A DNA stretch of 64,000 bases from Cydia pomonella (lineage: Eukaryota; Arthropoda; Insecta; Lepidoptera; Tortricidae), in assembly GCF_033807575.1 (NCBI RefSeq), contig NC_084721.1, forward strand, positions 9,114,001 to 9,178,000. The letters run 5' to 3'. This document shows, in pieces, positions 23,701-35,700 of the stretch (positions are counted from its first letter, which is position 1; each line of letters begins with the position of its first letter). Below the pieces are notes generated by a model. It had not been told where the DNA came from. It searched no databases and saw nothing but the letters and a program-made list of their open reading frames with translations. The position numbers and the translations under genes are program-made.

Positions 23701-26700
23701 CAGTAGAAGTGTTAAGCCATCAGCGCGCCGTGTGCTGCCTCAGCATCGACCCGTTTAACGACCGTGTGGTGTCCACGGCTGGCAACGATGGTAGACTTCT
23801 GCTTTTCGATACTAGGCAGTCTGTTCATGGTAAGGCTTAGAGCAAGAACCCCAATGACCAAAATTAGGTAAGTTAAGATATGGGGAATGACACGGATCTA
23901 AACAGAGCCAGACCACGCCTCAGGCCGCGGTTTAAGCCCAAAGCCACCGCTCGCGCCGCCCGGTTTCTGGTGAACCTGTTTTGGACAACAGTGGCGGTGG
24001 GTTACCGCGCCGCGTGCGTCCAGTCCGCGGCCATCACCTCGACCAGTTAGCACTTTTTTTATTCACTCTGCCTGTTTGGCTAATACAACCCTGGTCTACA
24101 ATAAATTGTACTACCTATAATAAAGCTTTTGTTTGTCTATTTTATTTCTATCAACTTATTTCGTCCATCAACCTGATCACGCACAAACTTCTAAGTTATA
24201 TGACGGCAATACGTTTACATGGATATTATTATTGTAGAGTCCTTGGTGATATCGCGCAGCAGGAAAGCCTTCCACGGAGTGATGTTCCACCCCACTCAGA
24301 AGGACATACTCGTGTCGGCAAACGCTCGGGATGGAGTCGCGCTCTGGGATCTCAAGTCGCCTAAACGGTTAGTAGAATTGATGATGTTGACGAAAGTAAA
24401 ATTTATTAGCACACCTTACGAAAATGTGTAGTATAATTTTGTTACAGCCCGTTGATCCGTTACTCCGGCAACGGCAACGGCCCTTTCCAAAACAGCATGT
24501 CGGTCCGCTTTAACAAAGCCGGTACGCATGTACTTGCGCTGCGGCGGCGGCTCCCGCCAGTGCTGTACGCGCTCTACGAGCAAGAGCCGCGTGCAGAGTT
24601 CTATCACCAGGTGTGTATAGTTTTCCAAGTTTTGCAATCTCCGCTCTTAACAGAATGGCTTTTCGGAGCGGTTTGAAAACGTCGGCATGCATTTGCTGAT
24701 GAACACTCGAGTTCTACTTTCAACAGAGCCGTATTGCGGAGAGGTTCAACAGCGCAAGAAAGCTCGTGTCGATCTCACGTAGCTCCCGCCCGTACTGTAC
24801 GCGCTCATCGAGCAATAGAAGCGTGCAAAGTTCTACCACCAGGTGACGTGTGTATACCAGGTGATAGTTCTGCAACCACATACCGCAACAGAACGGCATT
24901 TCAGAGCGGTTGTGCTCGCCTGGCGATGGCGGAGTTTGCTGTTGCTGTACTCGCTCCACGACTTCTCAGTCGTCATTCTCGACTCTATTGTAATTGTATT
25001 GTATATCTATAGGTATTGAAACTTTGCACATTTTCTACAGGACTACTACAACTCGTGCACCATGAAGAGCTGCAGTTTTGCAGGCGAGGGTGACAAATAT
25101 GTGCTATCAGGGTCCGATGATTTTAACCTTTACTTGTGGAAAGTTCCTGAACCTGGCAGTGAAGGTAAGGTGTTAAAACAACTGCCTAAAATAAGATCAA
25201 AATTGCGTTACTTAAAATTACCTTCAAATCTGCTTAAAAGTGGTCCTTCTTGCTATTTCCTTTAAATCCACACCCAAATGTCTCAAACAAATAAAGGTTT
25301 TTTTTTGTAGAGTGCTTGCTTTGCTTTAGGTCTTTTCAATGTAAGGTGATGATAAACGAATGTGAATATTTACTTCTTGGTAAAGGAACCTAGGCATTTT
25401 TGAAAAGTATAAATATTTTGTACAGATGTGGTAGTGGAGAGCCCGCACATAGTGCTGTACGGGCACCGCTCGATCGTGAATCAAGTGCGTTTCAACCCGC
25501 AGTACTCTCTCATTGCCTCGTCCGGAGTTGAGAAAATCATCAAGGTATAAAAGTATTAAAATATAATACGTAAATGTTTATGACTTCTATCACTTAAGCT
25601 TGTAGTTTTTCAGAAATATCACATCACGAAACTGCTACTCTTGGGAAAATTATTTTCTTAAAATATAACCTTTTTAAAGAACCAAATAGTTATTAAATTT
25701 CTCTCGATATCTACTCGGTAAAATTAGTTCTGTATGTTCTGTAAGTAGTTAATACTATTAGTCTGTTTCATATCTTCCTACGGCATTCCTTATTGAGAAG
25801 AATGCTTCCTTGGACAAAAAGCCTGAATTTTCACCACCATACTGTAATACATACATACATACCGTTTTTAACTACCAAATCATAGGTTTGCGCTAGTATA
25901 AATTCTTATTAATAAAATAAATAAATAAATATTTATAGGACATTATTACACAAATTGACTAAGTCCCACAGTAAGCTCAATAAGGCTTGTGTTGAGGGTA
26001 CTTAGACAACGATATATATAATATATAAATATTTATAAATACTTAAATACATAGATTAATGTTACATCATTCAGCTGTGGTCGACGATGGAGTACCCGGC
26101 GATGCGCGGTGATTTGCTGGAGTGTGCCACTGGCTCCGACAATCCTCGTGAGATCTACGGCCAAGATGACTATGTGACGCTCATGCATCACAATGGACAG
26201 GTATGTACTTGGAGTGTCAGCTACAAAGATACTTGACCCCCGTTTAATTACCTTGTTTATATGTAGGTGTGGTCAGGTCCTTATTATAAGTCTAGCTCCG
26301 TCATGCACGTTTCGTCTAGTACAGATATGGAATGTCTGCGCTATTTTGAATCTATATTTTTTATGTAGGTCACTTGTTTTATTGTTAGCCTAAACATAAA
26401 TTGCGAGACCTATGCGTTTGTTTATTGATGTAATACTGATGTTTTGCACCTTCCCAGTATATATCACACAACTACACGGACCAATCCACGAGCGAAGACC
26501 CTCGAATGATGGCGTTCTTCGACTCGTTAGTGCAACGCGAGCTTGAGTGCCTCGGCGAGAGTTCAGAGTCTTCCGAAGTGGCGCATCACTCAGATTCCTG
26601 CGAGGAAGAGGCGCATCTGCTTGCGGACTTCCTGCCGCTCGTGTTGCCGCCCAAGATACGGAGTGAGTGTCAGCGCCCCAAATAAGTAGTAGGAAATAAA

Positions 26701-29700
26701 GAAGTTACAGTCTGAGATCGCTGAGGAAGGGAGAGGGTGGGCCCTGCCTTCTGAGGCTGGGGCGCGGGGGCAGGCAGGCGGTCGATGGGAATAGTTCGAA
26801 TGGACATCTCGCTATTGATGAGTATTCGCATTCAATGTCGTAGCAAAGAATGCAGCAAGAGAAGTATAATAAAGATTAAATTATTGCAGGTATATTTCAA
26901 CATTCCTGTATTGAAACAATTTGTATTAGAGTTGGATCAAGTTAAGTTGGCAGCCATTATGATAGCCCTTGCCCTAGCCTGTGCGAGTGTTAAGTAAACG
27001 TCATATTGTCATAGAAGTTTGACGTTTAAAATAACGCATTGTCTGGGCTGTCAAAATCGCTGCCAATTTATCTTTGTCTGATTCTACAACGCTGTGTAAG
27101 TAACTTGTTACACTTTTGTCTTACGCTAAATTGGTTATAGTACATTACGATACAAGTGCGAAAAATAGGAAATTCGAAACGAGTGGCGATAAATTAAAAC
27201 TCGACCGAAGGGAGTGTTTTAAATCGACACGAGTTGCGAATTACCTATTCGCACATGTATCGTACAACGTTTTACAGTACATATGGCCCTTTAAATGTTC
27301 GACACAGTAACGCAATATGCTAATTTTCGCACTAGTGCGGTAAAGTAGCACCATATATACTGTAAATTTATTTATAGCATTGTTTTATTTTCAGTAAGTA
27401 ACAGCGCAAATCGCAGTCAAAGGGGTCCAAATAGGTTGGCACGGTTGGTAGCGTCGCGGTATCCAAAGAATTCCCGGGAAGCACAGAAAAGAGGCACAGT
27501 CAGGTGAGTGATTGGACCTTTTCAATGTAACATTATTTGAGATCTTTTAAAACATTCTAACTTGATTTGTACAGAAAGCGGCTTTATACGCCATGTCAAA
27601 TGCTAAATGAAGACTTTAATGTATATAGGTCGATATAGTAGCGCACGCAAGGAAGCTGAAGCGATGATAACTATGCCACAGACGCAGCAAGCACCTGGAC
27701 CGCCGGGCGTTGCTCAGCAAGTTCAAGATGCTGCCCACGCGCGCGAGCGCCAAGGGCAAGCAGAGGTCGAGCGGCTCGTCTCGACGCGCCCCGCGAGGAC
27801 TTGAGGTAAATTACACGATACAGGCTTTGCCTAGTGTGGGGACCATCGTTAATCTTAGGCTTTAACATTAAGATTTTAAACCTTTACTGTAAAAGGAATA
27901 TTCTGTGGCTGCAGCGTAAAATGGAAATAAATAATTTTTCAATTTTTCAAAAATTACCGAAGGACAATACAAAATCTTGGGCTAGGTTACTGAAGGATAT
28001 AATAGGCTATATAGGTTTCCATACCGCCAGTATGGCGGGACGGGAACAGACGATGCAGTGTCACGACTGGGGCGATGCCAAAAACACGGTGCTACACACG
28101 CTGGCGGTGTGCCCAGCGTAGCAGTGGGAAGCACTCGTGGCCGTAGTGGAGAGAGACCTTTCCTTGCCAGCGGTGGTGAAAGCTATGCTTGGCGGGGAGA
28201 GGCGATGGGAGGCTCTGGCCACCTTCTGCGAGAACGTGATGGCGTAGAAGGAGGCGGTGGAGCGCGGCAATGGCTGAAAGGAGCATTGGAGCATGCGACC
28301 GCCGGTTACCCCCAATAAGGGGTCCCTGCGCGGGCGGGTGCGACGTATGATCAACGCGCCCACTGAGGTGGAGGGGTGTTTTCCCACGAGTCGGGTCCGA
28401 GTCCGGACGGCCGCTGGCGAGGTTGCGGAAGAATACTTTGGCGTTCCTGAGAGAGGTCCCAGGGCGAGAGCCCTATAGCACTGAGGCGGCAACAGGGGTT
28501 TAGTGGGTAAATATGGGTCTCATGAGCCTATGAGAGTTCCATATAAGCATCCCAGGCCCGTCCCCGCGTCTGGGTGGTATGAAAGCACTTTCCCTTAAAA
28601 AAATATATATATATAGGTTGAAGCGGGTAAGGCTGGGTGGTTAAGAAAACACACAGACGCTTTCAAATAAAAATATTTATTTAAGATAAAAAAAAAAACT
28701 TTGCCGAGCGAGGGCCGTGGTAAAAGTCCGTTAATTTAAATTTAGCCTGTCTGGTCTCGTCACTCCCCTGTCGCGCTAGCTGATCGCGCCGCTGGACCAC
28801 TCCGGGTTGTTGGGGAACGATGGGGAAGTGCCGTGGATCGCTGGTGCAGTTGTGGACGGAGGCCTCTGCGTCTCTCGGTTCTCTGCGGCCTGCCAGAAAC
28901 AAGGAACCGCGCCGTCGAGGGTTTTTCTAATCCGGAACTAGCACCCCTTTACTCCGGGTGCAAGACGGAACTTAAATACGTTTTTATATATGTAATTAAA
29001 CTTGTAATAAACTATTACTCTTTCTTTTTAATATAACGTATTTTATCGCGTAATTTAAAGAATAATTAGACCCGTGCGGCGTAGGGACACGGCGCAAGGC
29101 TCGTGAACGCGGCCGGCACAGTCCGTTCTCTAAGGCGAACGGGAGCAGAGTGAGACGGAAGCGGCGCGCCAGCGCACTCGAACCTAGGCGGCGGCAAAAC
29201 TGCTGACGCTGTTGTTTCGTCGAACGTACCGTCGTGCACGGAACACATTATTTTTATTTATTTAAATCCTAATGTCTAATAAACTACACTCGCGTGCAAT
29301 AGTATTGCATCACTTTGCATTTTTTAGTCCGCACCCAATATCTTTGTAATTCTAGACCCGAATCTGAAAATTTTGGTATCAACTGAAAGCTTATAATGTA
29401 GCGCATTAGAAAATTAATTCGTAAATTCAATGAAATTTCGAATCTGGAGACTAAAAAAATAACAAAACTGAAAGGAGTCGCATAAAGGGCCAAAAATAAA
29501 TCAGGAAAGTTAAGAATAAAATTCATTTTTCTAGTACAATGTAAATTATTTTTATTACCCGACTGCCACAGGGCGGAGGGTAATGTTTTTCGAGTGTATG
29601 TATGTATGTATTTACCCGACTGCCAAAGGGAGGAGGGTAATGTTTTTCGAGTGTATGTATATATGTATGTATGTCTGTCTGTTTCTTTGTGGCCTCCTGT

Positions 29701-32700
29701 AGCCTAAACGGCTTGATGGATTTTGATGTATGAGAAATCGTTAGATTCGTCTTGATCACGGGAGTGTCATAGGATGTTTTTGTTTTGGGTAACTAAAAAG
29801 TTATAAGTAAATTAAAAAAACCCGACTGCACACTAAAAAAGAGGAAAACAAGAGGAATATTGTTGTTGATGGTAAGTTTTTTTTTTTTGTATAATTTTTT
29901 TTTTTAATTAATACTTGGTGTTGCCACCCCTAGGCCTCCTTACACAAAACAAGCGGTTTTTCATAGACCTAATGAATTTTTTTTATGTGATCTTGAGGAA
30001 TAGCGTCCCACTCCTCCAGCAAGGCTCCCTTCAGTTCCTCAACATTGGAGTTTTGATACTGGTGGGTACATTCTATACATAGATTATAGGCGTAGTAAAC
30101 ATCGACTGCAGGTGTCGTTGAGCAAGTTCAGGTCGCGATTTTCGATTCGCCGACAACGATTCGCAGACGGGTTCTTTGGCCGAATAACGATTGGCAGAAT
30201 ATCATTACGCATAATAGTCGTTTGCACTAGTAGTCAATACGCCGAACATTGATACGCGCCTTAAATATGCGCATATTTAATTTTCGTAGAATAAACATTT
30301 AGTAACTCTCACAACTACCCGAGAAACTATTGGTCGATACACAATAGGTCGAATAATCATTTGGCATTAATATTGATTAACAAAACTACGCTCTTATTTA
30401 TGGCTAGACTAGGGCATGACTAACCTAAACAACAACTTTTAGTTTGAGTCTGATAAACATGGTTTTGATACATTTAATTATATACTTATTGTCATTAACA
30501 GAAATGACCATAAAATTATATGCCTTGAAAGGAGCAATTCTTGTATATATTTATACATTTTGGGGATCTCGGATCGGCTTTAACGATTTCGATGATATTT
30601 GCTATATGGAAATTTTCGGGGGGGGGGGCGAAAAATCGATCTAGCTAGGTCGTATCTCTGGGAAAACACGCTATTTTGAGTTTTATACATTTTCCGAGCA
30701 AGGCTCAGTCGTCCAGATATTAATAACCTATATTGCATAGGTACGATGCCCACACTGTTAACTGTCCATCGGTGGACCTTATTACAAAAGGCATAAGGTC
30801 CACCGGTGGCCAGTTAAGAGTGTTGCTGTTTGTACAATACCTATGCTTTTATTCATATTTACCCTGACCCTGAACTATGCTTAACGCATATACTTAAAAC
30901 AGGATAATATTTTATTTCATCCTTTCTGAAGTCAGTTTTTTTGTAAAAAGACTTTATTTCGAAAATAACGATGCATAAAATGTGAAACGGTATTCGACTA
31001 AACATTCCTTAAACGTAAAGATTACCCTGCCAAATGAAAATCGTCCAATAATAGTTCTGCTAATTTACACAGAAACCAACTGAACTTTATGTGAACCAAG
31101 AGCCTGCGTAACGTTAGTCGACCAAACGTTACATCTACAAATAAATCACTCTGCGAAATGATTTTCGGCGAATCGTTGTCTGCGAATCGATAATTTGCGA
31201 ATTAATTGTCGGAAAATCATTAGGTACCCACAACATCCTGCATTCCTTCTATAGTTCCAATGAGCTTAATCTTATCTCTCACATTGATATTCCATCTGTC
31301 CAGGTGTACGTTACACTTTTATATTTGAAGTCCGCACCCACCTGAAGTTTATTTTTAGCCCATTCTCTACAGTAATGGCATGGCGCATGGCCCACCTCGA
31401 GTATAGCTAAAAATAAGAGAATGGGCTAAAAATAAACTTCAGGTGGGTGCGGGCTTCAAATATACAAGTGTAACGTACACCTGGATAGATGGAATATCAA
31501 TGTGAGAGATAAGATTAAGCTCATTGGAACTATAGAAGGCATGCAGGATGTTTTTGATAGAAGATATAAGGTCACAACGCTATACCTCTTTCAGAACGGG
31601 CCGCGGTCGCGTGCGGTGCGTTGCGCTCGCGCCGGGGCGGCGGCGGCGGCGGCGGCGCGGCGCGACCCGCCGTCCAGCGAGCACGACGAGGACGAGCCGC
31701 GCCCGCTCTACCGCGCCACAGGACGGGTGAGACATGCCCACTAGTTGTATACAGCACGGGCCGCGGGCGACCCGCCGTCCAGCGAGCACGACGAGGACGA
31801 GCCGCGCCCGCTCTACCGCGCCACAGGACGGGTGAGACATGCCCACTAGTTGTATACAGCACGGGCCGCGGGCGACCCGCCGTCCAGCGAGCACGACGAG
31901 GACGAGCCGCGCCCGCTCTACCGCGCCACAGGACGGGTGAGACATGCCCACTAGTTGTATACAGCACGGGCCGCGGGCGACCCGCCGTCCAGCGAGCACG
32001 ACGAGGACGAGCCGCGCCCGCTCTACCGCGCCACAGGACGGGTGAGACATGCCCACTAGTTGTATACAGCACGGGCCGCGGGCGACCCGCCGTCCAGCGA
32101 GCACGACGAGGACGAGCCGCGCCCGCTCTACCGCGCCACAGGACGGGTGAGACATGCCCACTAGTTGTATACAGCACGGGCCGCGGGCGACCCGCCGTCC
32201 AGCGAGCACGACGAGGACAAGCCGCGCCCGCTCTACCGCGCCACAGGACGGGTGAGACATGCCCACTAGTTGTATACAGCACGGGCCGCGGGCGACCCGC
32301 CGTCCAGCGAGCACGACGAGGACGAGCCGCGCCCGCTCTACCGCGCCACAGGACGGGTGAGACATGCCCACTAGTTGTATACAGCACGGGCCGCGGGCGA
32401 CCCGCCGTCCAGCGAGCACGACGAGGACGAGCCGCGCCCGCTCTACCGCGCCACAGGACGGGTGAGACATGCCCACTAGTTGTATACAGCACGGGCCGCG
32501 GGCGACCCGCCGTCCAGCGAGCACGACGAGGACGAGCCGCGCCCGCTCTACCGCGCCACAGGACGGGTGAGACATGCCCACTAGTTGTATACAGCACGGG
32601 CCGCGGGCGACCCGCCGTCCAGCGAGCACGACGAGGACGAGCCGCGCCCGCTCTACCGCGCCACAGGACGGGTGAGACATGCCCACTAGTTGTTTACAGC

Positions 32701-35700
32701 ACGGGCCGCGGGCGACCCGCCGTCCAGCGAGCACGACGAGGACGAGCCGCGCCCGCTCTACCGCGCCACAGGACGGGTGAGACATGCCCACTAGTTGTAT
32801 ACAGCACGGGCCGCGGGCGACCCGCCGTCCAGCGAGCACGAAGAGGACGAGCCGCGCCCGCTCTACCGCGCCACAGGACGGGTGAGACATCACATGAATT
32901 ACATCATACAGGGTGTAATTAATTTTACTCATTGGATAACGCACTTTCGATATCAGTTGAAAGTTTCTGATATCTGTTATATTTACGGAATTATGGCCTG
33001 GCCACACTTAACGATTACACCCTGTATATCCACTAGGTCAGGGAGAGCGTATTCGCATTATCGGGCGTAGTCGGATCGGACAATGTAAAAACGCTCTAAG
33101 GGTCAGTTGCACCGAACCATCGGTAACATTCGCTAAATTTTATTGTATGGGATATTTCGTACATTACTGCTGGTTGCCGTTGATAACTGGGAATTATGGA
33201 AGTGTCCGTAAAAAAACTTAAATAGGTGGCGCTACAATATCTATCTATATTTGAAAAAAAAAAAAACAAAATAAATCATAGACAGCACACTTCACTCCGT
33301 CAATAACGCCTACGTTCTTAGCCACTCTAGCGCTACTCTGGAGAGATTTAGAACTATTATTTATAGCTGACAGCTGGACACTTGCAACAGTTCTGCCTAT
33401 GGAGATTGTATTCCTTAACTCTACCTTTCATACAGGGAATATATTACGTGAAACTGTGGATAGGCTACGCGTACATTATAATAATGCGTACAGAGTGTTG
33501 ATGCGGCTGCCCCGCTTGCGCAGCGCATCAGGGATGTCTGCGGAAGCGAGAGTTGACTGCTTTTATGCAACAATTAGAAAAAATGCGCGTCCCTGGTGCG
33601 GCGGGTGCAGGGTAGCCGCAACAGCATCCTGGCCATGATAGCGGGTAGGATTGATAGTCCTTATATACGACATTGCTGCAGTGTGCACATCTCTAATATA
33701 ATACTCAAGTAATCGGGTGATGTGCACACTTACAATGGAGTATTTCTTTGTGTACATAGTCTTATGTAGCAATGTAAAGATATAAGAATACTAACGTAGA
33801 GAATAGATGAGCTGTTATGTTACTAACCATGTATTACGAATCCTTGTTATTTGAAATAAATGATTAATAATAATAGGGGGCGCCACTACCACAATCCATC
33901 ACGATCTGAGGGTCTGCTGCGAAACAAGTAAATCGAAATATCGTTATCTAACCTCTTTTATCACTCTTGCATATTCAAGCGATAACGAGGCAGATAACTA
34001 AATTTCGATTTTCGCGTTTCCCGGTTGGCCCTTTGTAAACAAACCGCCTTGATGCATCAATTAAATGTCATGTTATTATTTGTGAAAACTTGTCAAAAAA
34101 CAGTTTCAAGAATAATATGTATAGGTTACTCTATGGTTTACTATAGGTGCTAGCTCTGGCGGCAGAATATTGTAGTAATACTCGATATTCCGTAAATTGC
34201 TGTTGGTGTAAAAAAAAAAAAAAAACAAGAAGGATGTAGACCACTCAACCCAACTTGTGTGACTCTTCATGCCTAAACCTAATGATTTCTACTGTGGTTG
34301 GCTCTTCTCTTCAAAAGTTTGCAGATCCCTGCACTAGGTAGATCATTTGAGGTCACCACGAATTGGCTCTCATAGTGATTTAGTATGAAAGTGCCCCTAC
34401 AAATACATGAGATGCCTTTAAGGAATGCAGTAAACAAAGCGTAGTTGATAGTTAGGTTTGAATCTCAGAACAAGGTATATATAGACATAAATTTATTACT
34501 AAGCTTTGAAAATACATATATATTTAATCGTCTTCTAGTATTTACAACACAAGCTTACTGTGTGACTGAATTGATTTGTGTAAAACAGCCCACAGTAGAA
34601 AAATAACAACGTAACAAAAACTCGCTCACAAAAAGTAGGTAAATAATTTCCGTATTGCCATTATAAATCAACTTTGTTTCAGAACCTCCGGCCGCTGCGC
34701 CGGCGAATGAATCTGTCCAGAGCATCGAAAAGGAAAACTAAAGCTACAAATACTAGTTACAGAAAGTCTGTGATGAATTTAAGAAGCAGTGGTAATTTTA
34801 ATTTCTTATACATCTGGAGTAACGCTGCATTTCCGATAGAGATGTGCTAAAGCTTAGGCCTTTCCTTGGTTTGGCAGTAAGAAATAAATACTACAACTAT
34901 ACTGCTATCTGATCTGCGTAGATATGTCGTGGTCGCACCGAAAAGTAAGAAAGGGTCTTTTAGAGTGCAGCAAATGACGTGTATAGTCCTACGTTTTGTA
35001 GCTGGCCCCGAACGGCTAATCCTTTGTCTATTGTTAAGTAAAACCGCCCGTGACACTACCTGCAAAAAAAGGGTCGTATAATTCTAATTGGCACCTGAGT
35101 GCCGGCTAGTCCAGCGCTCAAAAAACCAGTTACGCATCCCGAGGACACATTTTTAGACTGGTTCTGTAGCGTTCGACTCGCCGGCATTCAGTAACCGTAT
35201 AGGGACTACAATCGCAAATTATTTTTCCATTTGTTCATTTTGAATCTTATTGCAATTTTCATAGGAGTTGTAATTCAATAACCGGTTAAAGTGACCGGGC
35301 CATTTTATGCAGGTAGTAGCACGTGCGGTTTTACTTAACCGTTAGAACGCTTTCACTCAAACACAAACATCACTCAAAGGTCAAGATCCCGGGCGCAAGT
35401 GAGCTAATGTAAACCTTATTCGAAAGTGTGAAGGTTACTTTGACAGCGTCCGCCATAACACCTATAGGTGGCTTTGGCGCTGAGGGCACGAATAGTAATG
35501 ACGACTTTAGTTGGCGTTCAAAAGATTAACAATAGACAAAGGCTTAGCCTTTCGGGGCCAGCTACAAATCGAACGACTATACGTGCACCGATTTATATAC
35601 ATACAATCGCACAATCACTGACTCCTCTTAATATTCCTATGTTTATGGTAAAACAGTCACATCTCAACAGTGATATAGTGTATTCATATTTTGGAGTTTA

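Noticed and set aside
23870..24060. GC-rich stretch in DCAF5 intron 3 as an extra exon
   Set aside because: Exons 3 and 4 join in phase without it, and no frame in it has both a usable acceptor and donor.
27607..27804. Plus-strand frame 'SSARKEAEAMITMPQTQQAPG' as the next DCAF5 exon
   Set aside because: It ends in a TGA before the donor. The other frame from acceptor 27681 gives strongly biased codons ('RRSKHLDRRALLSKFKMLPT') and exact phase at both ends.
31231..31560. The hairpin arms as missing parts of the Tc1-like transposase
   Set aside because: The frames there (for example 'RDKIKLIGTIEGMQDV') do not show Tc1 motifs, and the arms are symmetrical non-coding repeats.
31572..33007. Open frames of 341, 433 and 475 codons on both strands with perfect 35-residue repeats
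   Set aside because: They are by-products of a 105-bp tandem repeat whose length is divisible by three. Only the first exon tail (to 31726) is in the DCAF5 frame.
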